Below, in pieces: positions 10,339-19,044 of a stretch of 64,000 nucleotides of DNA. Position 1 is the first letter of the stretch. Each line of letters starts with the position of its first letter. The stretch spans positions 171,449 to 235,448 of the forward strand of contig NZ_KE386797.1 of NCBI RefSeq assembly GCF_000428765.1, read 5' to 3'. The translations under genes and the position numbers were made by a program. The notes below the pieces were generated by a model that saw only the letters and a program-made list of their open reading frames with translations, was not told where the DNA came from and did no database searches. This DNA is from Brevundimonas aveniformis DSM 17977 (GTDB lineage Bacteria > Pseudomonadota > Alphaproteobacteria > Caulobacterales > Caulobacteraceae).

Positions 10339-13260
10339 TCAATTTCCGTCGTCGGGTGGACCAACAAGCTGCTTGAAGGCGGCATGGGCCCGCGCGCGCA
10401 CCTCGGTAACCAGACCCTGCAGTTGCTCCAGCGTTTCAACACCACCAATCCGGGCCAGCCTCTGCTGAAAGCCGGTCGGCTCGAGTGTGGGGTCTGACCG
10501 CTTGCCGAGCGAGGATCTCAACAGCTGAGCCAGTCCCTGCTGGAGGGTCCAGGCTTCAGCCAGGACGGCGCTCGCCTCGCCGGGGATCAAGCCCGCTTCG
10601 GCCAGTGCCGCCAGCGCCGGAACGGTTTCGGGACGCAGCGGCCCGCCGTCAGCGGCTGCCACCAGCTGCATGGCCTGGGCGGCGAACTCACAATCGATCA
10701 ATCCGCCGGCACTGCGCTTCATGTCCCAGAAGCTCCACGGCCTGTGCTCACGCGCCATCAACGCCCGCATCTCGGACACATCGTGCAAGCTCGCAGCGCG
10801 ATCGCGTGGCCGGCGCAAGGCGGCCTCGATCGCGGTTGTGACCTGGTCCTGGAAACCGGCGTCGTTGCTCCAGATAACGCGCGCGCGGGTCAAGGCTTGA
10901 TACTCCCAGGTATCGGCATCGCGCGCGTAATAGTCTTCGAAGGCCCTGAGCGAGACGGCCACCGGCCCCGCCGCCCCGGAGGGTCGCAACCGCATATCGA
11001 CCTCATAGAGGCCACCTTCAGCCGTCGGTGCCGACAGGGCCGCGATCAGCCTTTGGGTGAACCGCCCATACCAGCGATCCGGGCTCCAGCCCTTCAGGTC
11101 GGACTCTGCATCGGGGTCGGCCGCAAAGACCGTCATCAGATCAAGATCGGAGGCGCCCGACATTTCTCGCGAACCCAGCTTGCCGAGGGCCACAACCGCC
11201 ACTCGGCCCGCCATCCGGCCACCGAGCCGCTCGACCTCAGCCAGGGACGCAAACGCCAGGGCCCGGACGCAGGCCTGGGCCAGATCCGAGAACGCCTCAC
11301 CGGCACGCGCCGGATCAGCCACGCCTGACAGCAATTGCAGACTGATCCGAAAATCCTGTTCGCGATGATGTCGCCGCACGGCATTCATGGCGGCCTCATA
11401 GTCGGCCGCGTCGCGCCCCTCGGCCTCGATCTGGCCAACGATGCCACTGTCGGCCTCAATGGAGAGGAAGAAGTCCTGGTCCATGATGGCATCGAGCGCC
11501 GCAGCGCGATGCGACAACACCTCAGCCAGGCGCGGCGAATAGGCCAGGGTGTCGACAATCAGCCGGAATAGTCGTGGCTGGGCCAGAAACAGGGACTGGA
11601 CCTGAACGCCCGCCCTCAACCCTTCAAAGAAGCGCGCAAAGCGGCGGAAGGCCGCGTCCGGCGCACCTGTGGCGGCACAGGCTTCCAGCAGTCGCGGACC
11701 GAACCGCGTGAAGACCTCGCGGCCACGGGCCGAACGGGTCGCCAGAATGCGCCCGTGGTGCCAGCCCCGGATCGTCGCGGCGACTTGATCGGGCTCAGAG
11801 AAGCCCATACGAGACAGGGTCCGAAGCGTCTCGGGATCGTTTTCGACGCCGGTGAAGACGAGACTGCCGAATTCGGACGACAGGGCTTCATCCTCGGCAA
11901 ACAGCTCCCCGTAGCGGACATTGACCCGCGATGTGAGGTCTTCGACCTCACGATCAAAGGTCGCCAGATCGCTCTCACCGGCCAGAACCGCGACGCAACG
12001 TCGCCGATCTGGCTCCAGCGGCAGGGTGTGGGTCTGCTCGTCCTCCAGCATCTGGACCCGGTGTTCCAGCGCCCGAAGTTGTTCATAGTCAGCGGACAGC
12101 TCGGCGGCGACGCCCTGATCGACATGGCCCGCCGCCACTAGCGCGGACAAGGCGTCGAGGGTGCGCGGTGACCGCAGAGACGGGTCGCGCCCCCCCAGGA
12201 TGAGTTGTTGGGTCTGGGCGAAGAACTCGATCTCGCGAATGCCGCCGCGACCCAGCTTCAGATCGGCTCCGGCGGCAGTCGGGCGATCATCGGCCTTGTG
12301 GACGTGGATCTGGCGCTTGATCGAATGGACATCGGAAACCGCCGCGAAATCCAGGCTGCGACGCCAGACAAATGGGACCAGCGCCTTGAGAAACGCGCGC
12401 GCCTGGACCTCATCCCCAACCACGGGGCGGGCCTTGATGAAGGCCGCTCTCTCCCAGTTCTGACCGACCGTCTCATAGTAGTTCAAAGCCGCCTGGGCCG
12501 AGACGACGGGCGGGGTTGAAGAGGGGTCGGGACGCAGGCGCAGATCCACGCGAAAGACGTAGCCGTCGCCGGTACGGTCGCTGAGCAGACGCGCGACCGC
12601 ACCGGCGGCCCGATCCGCAAACGACTGGGCCTCCTGGCGTTCCGCCAGCGCTGCCTGCAGCACCTCCCGCTCGTGAAAGAAGGTGACATCGATGTCGCTG
12701 GAATAGTTCAGTTCGCGGGCACCGTGCTTGCCCATGGCCAGCCCGAACAGGCCGGGGATCGGATTGTCGGGATCCGCCGGCGCAATCAGCCGGCCAAGCG
12801 CGCGGTTGTCATGGGCAACTGCGGCAAAGCCGGTCCGCAACGAGGCATCGGCAAAATCGCTGAGCGCCGCCGTCACCTGTGTCAGGTCCCATACCCCGCC
12901 CAGGTCGCACAACGCGGTCAGCAGGTGCAGTTCGGCCTTGAGCAGACGCAGGGGTTCGCGCACGTCATCAGCCCCACCCGTCAGATCGCGCGTCTCAGTC
13001 AGGATGGCTTTCAGGCGGGCCTGGGGTGACGCTTGCAATGTCACGCGCAGCCGATCCGGCCATCGCCGAACCAGGGCAGAGAGATAGGTTGAGGCTGCCA
13101 CCACCGGGTGCAGCGCGGCGCAGGCCTGATCCAGGGCAGCCGACCAGCCGTCCGTTTGCGCCGCTTCGCGCAAGACCTCCAGCGTGGCCGAGGCCCCATG
13201 GCCTTCCAGAACCGGACCACATGGCCTCAGGCATTCGGCGAGGACGGTGACGTCGCTCAT
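10339..13260 (-). CDS. glnE: Bifunctional glutamine synthetase adenylyltransferase / adenylyl-removing enzyme
   Basis: A 973-residue GlnE, close to the usual length. It adenylylates and de-adenylylates glutamine synthetase under PII control, tuning nitrogen assimilation in the cytoplasm. Two nucleotidyltransferase domains are present. The N-terminal adenylyl-removase half has KHGARELNYSSDIDVTFF (about residue 178) followed by FRVDLRLRPDPSS. The C-terminal adenylyltransferase half has LGSREMSGASDLDLMTVF and YEVDMRLRPSGAAGP. The helical linker and C-terminal helical domain are complete. Its start overlaps the histidine kinase stop by 4 bp, so it is probably translated from the degP/two-component transcript. 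No glnA or glnB is in the window. Confidence 0.95.
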   Translation of the reverse strand: MSDVTVLAECLRPCGPVLEGHGASATLEVLREAAQTDGWSAALDQACAALHPVVAASTYLSALVRRWPDRLRVTLQASPQARLKAILTETRDLTGGADDVREPLRLLKAELHLLTALCDLGGVWDLTQVTAALSDFADASLRTGFAAVAHDNRALGRLIAPADPDNPIPGLFGLAMGKHGARELNYSSDIDVTFFHEREVLQAALAERQEAQSFADRAAGAVARLLSDRTGDGYVFRVDLRLRPDPSSTPPVVSAQAALNYYETVGQNWERAAFIKARPVVGDEVQARAFLKALVPFVWRRSLDFAAVSDVHSIKRQIHVHKADDRPTAAGADLKLGRGGIREIEFFAQTQQLILGGRDPSLRSPRTLDALSALVAAGHVDQGVAAELSADYEQLRALEHRVQMLEDEQTHTLPLEPDRRRCVAVLAGESDLATFDREVEDLTSRVNVRYGELFAEDEALSSEFGSLVFTGVENDPETLRTLSRMGFSEPDQVAATIRGWHHGRILATRSARGREVFTRFGPRLLEACAATGAPDAAFRRFARFFEGLRAGVQVQSLFLAQPRLFRLIVDTLAYSPRLAEVLSHRAAALDAIMDQDFFLSIEADSGIVGQIEAEGRDAADYEAAMNAVRRHHREQDFRISLQLLSGVADPARAGEAFSDLAQACVRALAFASLAEVERLGGRMAGRVAVVALGKLGSREMSGASDLDLMTVFAADPDAESDLKGWSPDRWYGRFTQRLIAALSAPTAEGGLYEVDMRLRPSGAAGPVAVSLRAFEDYYARDADTWEYQALTRARVIWSNDAGFQDQVTTAIEAALRRPRDRAASLHDVSEMRALMAREHRPWSFWDMKRSAGGLIDCEFAAQAMQLVAAADGGPLRPETVPALAALAEAGLIPGEASAVLAEAWTLQQGLAQLLRSSLGKRSDPTLEPTGFQQRLARIGGVETLEQLQGLVTEVRARAHAAFKQLVGPPDDGN

Positions 13261-14657
13261 GCGACCGGCAACACCAGGGCGACCCTCAGCCCCGGACCGT
13301 ATCCGTCGATCACGCCGGGGCCGTCATCGATATCGACCCGCCCGCCGTGGAGTTCTGCGACAGCCTGAACCAGCGACAGCCCGAGCCCGGCCCCACTCTC
13401 GGATCGGCTGTCGTCCAACCGAACGAAGCGTTCGAGAACGCGAGACCGGTCGTCCACTGCAATGCCTGGCCCCGTATCTGTGACAGAGAATTCGACCTCC
13501 CCGGACGACCGGTGCCGGGCGCGCAGCATCACGGCCCCACCGGCGGGCGTATATTTCAGGGCGTTGTCGATCAGGTTGGCGAGGGCCTGGGCCAGGAAGG
13601 CGCGATTGCCACGTATGTCCAGCCCACGCTCGATCTCGGATTGGAAATCAAGCGACTTGTCCTCGGCAGCAGGGTCGTAGAGCTCGGCCATGTCGGTGGC
13701 CAGTTCCGCCGCGTCGAAGACCTCAGGGTCGGGAATGTCCGACGCGGCCTGCAACCGGGCAATCGACAGGACCGCGTTGAACGTTTTCAGCAGGTCGTCT
13801 GTTTCATCCAGGGCCAACGCCAGGGCTTCGCGCCCATCAACACGGCCGGCTTCCGCCTCGATGAGAGCAACCTCCAGCCGCGCCCGCATCCGGGTCAGCG
13901 GCGAGCGCAGGTCGTGGGCAATGGCATCCCCGGCGTGGCGGATCGAGGCCATCGACTGTTCCAGCCGGTCCAGCATGGCATTGAGATTACCACCCAGCTC
14001 ATCCAGCTCGTCCCCGGTATTGAGCACGGCCACGCGCGGCTTCAGATCGCCAGACCGCGCGGCGTCAACAACGGCGTTCAGACGACCCAGGGCCCCCTCA
14101 ACCTGACGGCTGACCAGCAGGCCGCCTCCCAGACCCAGCAGAAAGACCAGGCCTGCGGCCCCCCAAAGCACCATCGACAGGCGATAGAGGTATTGTTCGG
14201 TGTCGCCGATGTCCTCACCGACAAACAGCAGCTCCCCGCCCGAAAGCTGTAACTGAACGCCCATGGCGGCGCGACGCGCCACCCGTCCCTGGGCGTCCGC
14301 ACCGGACAGCCGGAACGACTCCCACTGTTCACCGCCCTGATAGCCGACGATCGGGCTTTCATTGACGTTGCCGGTCTGGGGCTGGCCCTGACGATCCATG
14401 AGGAGAAACAGGTACGGCCCGCCCTTTGACGTGCGGTCGATCAGCTCCGCGTTCAGGGCGTCGGCCCCACGCTCTCGATAGATGGCTGTCAGCGCATCCA
14501 GTTCACGCTGGATACCGGCCTGGGCACGACCTTCTGCCTCCGCTCGGGAAGCGAAATAGATGTAAAGAAGCAATGCGCTGGCCGCCAGCGCGAACAGCGC
14601 CAGGAAGGACAGGGTCAGTCGAAACGGTGTGCGACGAAAGACAGAGGGCAGTCGCAC
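13257..14657 (-). CDS. HAMP-domain sensor histidine kinase
   Basis: A 466-residue inner-membrane kinase. Membrane helices lie at about 13-35 and 165-185 around a periplasmic sensor region, then HAMP (about 187-240) and a HisKA domain with the phospho-acceptor in AIAHDLRSPLTRMRA near residue 245. ATP-binding boxes are N (LANLIDNALKYTP), G1 (VTDTGPGIA) and G2 (GAGLGLSLV). Its partner regulator ends 4 bp upstream, so they form a pair, and the DegP protease before them suggests an envelope-stress or protein-quality circuit (inference). The 3' end overlaps glnE by 4 bp. The exact signal is unknown. Confidence 0.9.
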   Translation of the reverse strand: MRLPSVFRRTPFRLTLSFLALFALAASALLLYIYFASRAEAEGRAQAGIQRELDALTAIYRERGADALNAELIDRTSKGGPYLFLLMDRQGQPQTGNVNESPIVGYQGGEQWESFRLSGADAQGRVARRAAMGVQLQLSGGELLFVGEDIGDTEQYLYRLSMVLWGAAGLVFLLGLGGGLLVSRQVEGALGRLNAVVDAARSGDLKPRVAVLNTGDELDELGGNLNAMLDRLEQSMASIRHAGDAIAHDLRSPLTRMRARLEVALIEAEAGRVDGREALALALDETDDLLKTFNAVLSIARLQAASDIPDPEVFDAAELATDMAELYDPAAEDKSLDFQSEIERGLDIRGNRAFLAQALANLIDNALKYTPAGGAVMLRARHRSSGEVEFSVTDTGPGIAVDDRSRVLERFVRLDDSRSESGAGLGLSLVQAVAELHGGRVDIDDGPGVIDGYGPGLRVALVLPVA

Positions 14658-14661
14658 CGGC

Positions 14662-15333
14662 CTATGGCTCCAGACGGTATCCCGCCCCGCGCTCGGTCCT
14701 CAGCATCGGGCGATCAAAGCCCTTGTCGATCTTGGATCTCAGCCGGCTGATGTGGACGTCGATCACATTGGTCTGAGGGTCAAAATGATATTCCCAGACC
14801 TTCTCCAGCAGCATGGTGCGCGTCACCGACTGACCGGCATTGCGCATAAGGAACTCCAGGAGCTGGAACTCACGCGGCTGCAGGTCAATGTCCTGGCCGG
14901 CGCGCGACACCTCGCGACTGATCAGGTTCATTTCCAGGTCGCCGACCTTGAGCACCGTCTGGACCGATCCGGTTTCGCGGCGCCGCGCCAGGGCTTCGAT
15001 CCGGGCGATCAGCTCAGGGAAGGCGTAGGGCTTGACCAGATAATCATCGGCACCGGCCTTCAGGCCGGTGACGCGGTCCTCGACCTCACCCAAGGCCGAC
15101 AGGAACAGAACCGGCGTCTGATCGCCCTGGCGACGCAAGGTTTCGACCATGCCGACACCATCCAGACGCGGCATCATCCGGTCCACGACGAGGACATCGA
15201 AACCGCCCTGATTTGCTGCTTCCAGACCATAGGCCCCATCGGGAGCGGTGAGACAGTCATGGCCGGCCTCAGACAGGCCCCTGGCCATCACAGCCGACGC
15301 CTCCTTGTCATCCTCGACGATCAGAATCCGCAC
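14662..15333 (-). CDS. OmpR/PhoB-type response regulator
   Basis: A 223-residue regulator with a receiver domain (acidic pair EDD at 7-9, phospho-acceptor Asp51 in VVDRMMPRLDG, Lys in GADDYLVKPYAF) and a C-terminal winged-helix DNA-binding domain (LTPREFQLLEFL-like LQPREFQLLEFLMRN; VIDVHISRLRSKI; TERGAGYRL). It is cognate to the kinase encoded 4 bp downstream. It follows the degP-type gene by 30 bp on the same strand, so protease, regulator, kinase and glnE look like one transcript. Targets are not shown by the sequence. Confidence 0.92.
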   Translation of the reverse strand: MRILIVEDDKEASAVMARGLSEAGHDCLTAPDGAYGLEAANQGGFDVLVVDRMMPRLDGVGMVETLRRQGDQTPVLFLSALGEVEDRVTGLKAGADDYLVKPYAFPELIARIEALARRRETGSVQTVLKVGDLEMNLISREVSRAGQDIDLQPREFQLLEFLMRNAGQSVTRTMLLEKVWEYHFDPQTNVIDVHISRLRSKIDKGFDRPMLRTERGAGYRLEP

Positions 15334-15363
15334 CCTTGCCCCCTCGTTTGGTCGCCCCTGAGC

Positions 15364-16938
15364 CTAACGTCCCCGGGCCGCGTCGGCCACCGGCAGATCG
15401 TCCAGCTCGATGATCTGCAAGGTCGGTTGCCCGCGGAAATTGAGATCCAGAAGGATGCTGGACCGGCCCGCCTGGCGCAGGTCGGAAACGATGCGGTTCA
15501 GCTCCGCCACAGACCGAATTTCACGGTTGTCTGCCCGTGTAATGACAATTCCCGGCTCGAAGCGGCGACGCGCAAAGACCGTACCGCGGGGTACATCCGT
15601 GATGACCAGGCCCGACACATGCTCGGCCACGCCGTACAGAGCCCGCGTATCCCGGTCGAGCGGCTTGAGAACCAGGCCAAGCGCCGGCTCGCCGCCCACC
15701 GTTCCCGCTTCCGGCAGGTCGATTTCATCGTTCAGGGCATTCATGGCCGTCAGTTCGGCCGCCGTCGGTCTGGCAGCGGCCCGGATGGTCACCTGTTCGC
15801 GACGCCCATTGCGAAGGACATCAAACCGGATCGATTCCCCAACCGTCACCGCACCGACGTGGCGGGTCAGTTCACTGGCGTCGTCGATGTCCTGACCATC
15901 CACCGCAGTGACAATGTCACCGTTATGGAGCCCGCCTCGTTCTGCAGGTCCCCCGGCATTGACGTTGGTGACCCGTGCGCCATCGGTGCCCGGTGGCAGG
16001 CCGAGCGCCTCTCGCACCTCTTCGGTGACCGGCCCAATCGAAATCCCGACATAGCCGCGCTGGACCGCGCCGCCGGCGATCAGGCTGCGGGTGACGCGAT
16101 CCGCCACATCCGCCGGAATGGCAAAGCCGATGCCGACCGAATAGCCGTTAGGCGAATAGATGGCCGAGTTCACCCCAATCACCCGACCGTGGATGTCAAA
16201 GGTCGGCCCTCCCGAGTTTCCTCGGTTAATCGGGGCATCCAGCTGCATGTAGTCGACATACGGCGTGGTCGACTGGTCAATCTGGCGCCCGTAGGCCGAG
16301 ACGACGCCGGCCGTCACCGTCCCACCCAGACCCAGCGGATTACCGATGGCCAGCACCCAGTCGCCGACGCGCGGGCGGGCTTCCGTCTCAAACCGGACAA
16401 ACGGGAAGTTGTCGCCCTCGACCCGGATAACAGCCAGATCCGTCTCGGGGTCCGCCCCCACCAGCGTCGCCGTCAGTTCGCGCTCGTCGTTCAGGCGGAC
16501 CGTGATCTCTTCCGCATTGGCGATCACATGGTTGTTGGTGACGATATAGCCGTCCGCCGAGATGAAGAAGCCAGAGCCCGAGCCCATTTGCTCCGGCTGG
16601 TCCTGGTCCTGCTCGCCTTCGCCTTCCGGCACCGGAAGGTCGAACGGCAAGTCTTCGAAGCCCGGAATCTGGCGAAGGCTGTTGGTGTTAGTGCGCTGAC
16701 GCACATCAATCGAGACAACCGCCGGTGACACGGCGTCGACAATGTCGGCAAAGGACATCGGCGCACCCGGCGGGGGCTGAAACACCGGCTGGCCCTGGGT
16801 CCGCACCAGCAAGGCATCCGCCGGAGACATCGGCTGGGCATGCGCTGATGGCCAGTCCAGAACCCCGCCTGCCGTCGCTGCTGCGGCGATGGCCAGCCCA
16901 ACGGCGGCTCCGGCGATGAATTCCTTGCGTTTGATCAT
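15364..16938 (-). CDS. DegP/HtrA-type periplasmic serine protease
   Basis: A 524-residue periplasmic Do-family protease/chaperone. An N-terminal signal segment (about 1-34, cleavage near AHAQ) precedes the trypsin-like domain with the complete triad: His137 (YIVTNNHVIA), Asp167 (DPETDLAV) and Ser242 (NRGNSGGPTFD). Two PDZ domains follow (GYVGISIGPV... near 325 and the EPALGLVLKPLD region near 425). It degrades or refolds misfolded envelope proteins. The ATG at 16938 gives a sensible signal peptide and has AGGA upstream; the longer open frame to 17025 is rejected. It leads an apparent operon with a two-component pair and glnE, and lies 152 bp after ccmE. Confidence 0.92.
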   Translation of the reverse strand: MIKRKEFIAGAAVGLAIAAAATAGGVLDWPSAHAQPMSPADALLVRTQGQPVFQPPPGAPMSFADIVDAVSPAVVSIDVRQRTNTNSLRQIPGFEDLPFDLPVPEGEGEQDQDQPEQMGSGSGFFISADGYIVTNNHVIANAEEITVRLNDERELTATLVGADPETDLAVIRVEGDNFPFVRFETEARPRVGDWVLAIGNPLGLGGTVTAGVVSAYGRQIDQSTTPYVDYMQLDAPINRGNSGGPTFDIHGRVIGVNSAIYSPNGYSVGIGFAIPADVADRVTRSLIAGGAVQRGYVGISIGPVTEEVREALGLPPGTDGARVTNVNAGGPAERGGLHNGDIVTAVDGQDIDDASELTRHVGAVTVGESIRFDVLRNGRREQVTIRAAARPTAAELTAMNALNDEIDLPEAGTVGGEPALGLVLKPLDRDTRALYGVAEHVSGLVITDVPRGTVFARRRFEPGIVITRADNREIRSVAELNRIVSDLRQAGRSSILLDLNFRGQPTLQIIELDDLPVADAARGR

Positions 16939-17090
16939 GGCGATCCTGGCGTCCTTGTTTGTCCCCCGCCTGCAGCCGGGGTGTTTCGCAGCGGGATAGT
17001 AGGGCCAACACCCCTGCAATCCCAAGGCCAGAGATAACGCCGAGCGAATGCGCCGAAACCTTGGCGAAAGGACTAAATTTCGGCAATGAA

Positions 17091-17561
17091 TCAGCCTTCG
17101 GGCGGCATTTCACCTTCCTGCCATCGACCTTCGCGCTTCAGGGCATCGGCAACTTCGCGCGGCATGTAGGTTTCGTCGTGCTTGGCCAGAACCTGGCTGG
17201 CGGTGAAGCCACCGCCTGCATCAAACGCACCTTGCACAACCACGCCCTGCCCCTCGCGAAACAGGTCCGGCAGATCGCCGCGATACTGGACCACGACGGA
17301 CGCTCCGCCGTCGGTTATCGAGAACCGGTTGAGGCCACCCGGCAGCACCTCAACCGTGCCTTCTTCCACCAGGCCGCCCAGACGGACCGTCACGCCGGGC
17401 TGAATCTCGGACCGCTCGGCCTCGCTGGGTGAATAGAAATAGGTGACCTGTTCGCGCATCGCCCACAGGGTCAGGGCAACGGCAACAACAAGAATGGGCG
17501 CGGCCACAAGGATGAAGATGAACCGCCGACGGGCCCGGGGAGATTTGGGAAGCAACGCCAT
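17091..17561 (-). CDS. ccmE: Cytochrome c maturation heme chaperone CcmE
   Basis: A 156-residue membrane-anchored periplasmic protein. A basic N-terminus is followed by one helix (about 14-34) and an OB-fold (YFYSPSE, VRLGGLVEEGTVE, VVVQYRGDLPDLFREGQGVV). The covalent heme-binding His128 and its context AKHDETYMP are intact. CcmE takes heme from CcmC and hands it to the CcmFH ligase. In many alphaproteobacteria ccmE sits among ccmI, ccmF and ccmH next to a degP gene; here degP is kept downstream but the other ccm genes are not adjacent. The gene upstream is an unrelated hypothetical 41 bp away. Confidence 0.93.
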   Translation of the reverse strand: MALLPKSPRARRRFIFILVAAPILVVAVALTLWAMREQVTYFYSPSEAERSEIQPGVTVRLGGLVEEGTVEVLPGGLNRFSITDGGASVVVQYRGDLPDLFREGQGVVVQGAFDAGGGFTASQVLAKHDETYMPREVADALKREGRWQEGEMPPEG

Positions 17562-17602
17562 GGCGACGGGCGTTTAACCTGCCGCCACCTCCATGCCAAG
17601 GA

Positions 17603-18955
17603 TCACGCCGCCACGCCGCCCGTGTCAGGGGTCGAGGTCGCCACCGCCGCCCGTCGCAGGACAAGGGCCTCGGCCTCAGCGTTACGCGAAAGCCCGAGGA
17701 ATTCAGCAGCCACGGTGATCAGCGCGATCGCGCGCTGGGGATCTGTCACAGCGTTGTCGTGCAACATGTGCAGACCTTCCTCCGCATAGGCATCGACGCG
17801 TTCAGCGATGACATCGGCAGCGGCGCGACGTGCGCCTTCGCAGCCGAGTTCAACGGCGACCAGTCGGGTGCCTTCCAGAATGCGCAACAGCGCGCTCGCC
17901 CTGGCGACGGCGTCTGAACTAGGCTCTGCCGTCAGATCGGGTACGAGGCGCGACATGCGGCCTGCCAGCTTCGTGCTGACAAGCGGCAGGGCCTTTTCGA
18001 CCGCCTGGGGCATGGCCCGATAGGCCGCCTCCATCTGGGTCGTCAGTTGCCGGCGCACAGCCTGCAGGCGTCGGGTCCAGCTGCCGCCACTGATGCCGGG
18101 AAAGCCGACGTCGAACTCCCGGAATATGTCGGATATCGCCACCAGATCATGGACGCCCTGATCCGCCATCTCGCGGCTCAGCCTCGGCCTGTCCAGAACG
18201 ACACGGGCCGACACGGCCTCGACATGGCCCAGCAACCGGGCTGGAAAGTGCGCCATCTCGGTGCTGTCGATGAACTCTGCTGTTGCCGGCTCGGTCAGAG
18301 CCGCGACCACGCGCATGACCTCGGCTGCCCGCGGCATCCTGCTGACCAGGATTTCCATCAGGCGGATCCCTCCGTCCGGGCGGATTGCGTCGGCATCCTT
18401 GAAGGTCAGCCGAAGAGCGGTGAGTTGGCCACCATCCAGCCGCCCCAGCCAGGCAGGAACCTGGTCCACGGCGGATCGCGCCATCGGCATCATGTCAAAA
18501 TAGGCCGCCAGATCGTCGGCCTGCTCGGGACTTTCCAGGCCGAGCCGCGCCGGTTCTTCGCTACGCAGGACGGCAGCTGCCTCGGCGCAAAGACTGTCGG
18601 CCAGGGTCACGGGAACCACGGTCTGCGGGTCCAGATGAACCATGGTGACTAGCTTGTCGGCCATTTCCGGCTGGCGCTGCACAAGCTGCTCCCACAGCAT
18701 CTTGGGAACACGCCGGGGGAACTGGGGGGCAGGCACACCGTCTGCTCGAGCGGCCATCATCGGCAACAGCGGACCAAAGACCTGCCGAAGCACCGCTCGC
18801 TCCAGCCGTTCATGGCGTGCAAGAGAGGCGACATCCGCCGCCAGGCCTGGTCCGGCGCTGTGAAATCTGGCCTCGATGGCCTCGAGCACCTCTTCAGGCG
18901 CGCGATCCATCAGGATCGCCATGGCCCTGTGTTTGGAATCAGAAAGGCCCGACAT
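17603..18955 (-). CDS. Hypothetical alpha-helical protein
   Basis: A 450-residue soluble protein, strongly helical and Ala/Leu/Arg-rich along its whole length, with no signal peptide, membrane helix or catalytic motif. Segments such as MADKLVTMVHLDPQTVVPVT and RAIALITVAAEFLGLSRNAE suggest repeated helical hairpins, resembling in texture the DUF2336 protein further along the window, but I cannot align them and do not claim homology. ATG 18955 opens directly in the conserved-looking region. Upstream (18956-19044) is the end of a different minus-strand operon. Function unknown. Confidence 0.7.
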   Translation of the reverse strand: MSGLSDSKHRAMAILMDRAPEEVLEAIEARFHSAGPGLAADVASLARHERLERAVLRQVFGPLLPMMAARADGVPAPQFPRRVPKMLWEQLVQRQPEMADKLVTMVHLDPQTVVPVTLADSLCAEAAAVLRSEEPARLGLESPEQADDLAAYFDMMPMARSAVDQVPAWLGRLDGGQLTALRLTFKDADAIRPDGGIRLMEILVSRMPRAAEVMRVVAALTEPATAEFIDSTEMAHFPARLLGHVEAVSARVVLDRPRLSREMADQGVHDLVAISDIFREFDVGFPGISGGSWTRRLQAVRRQLTTQMEAAYRAMPQAVEKALPLVSTKLAGRMSRLVPDLTAEPSSDAVARASALLRILEGTRLVAVELGCEGARRAAADVIAERVDAYAEEGLHMLHDNAVTDPQRAIALITVAAEFLGLSRNAEAEALVLRRAAVATSTPDTGGVAA

Positions 18956-19044
18956 CGCCTTCGCCCGAGGCGGATCAAACCTGTCCGCAACATCGTTATG
19001 AGCGGCTTAGGTTAAGGAAGACCTTGCGCCGAAACGGCGATTTC

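Noticed and set aside
14629..16728. A 699-residue open frame on the plus strand
   Set aside because: Spans the complements of the response regulator and DegP genes; no family features.
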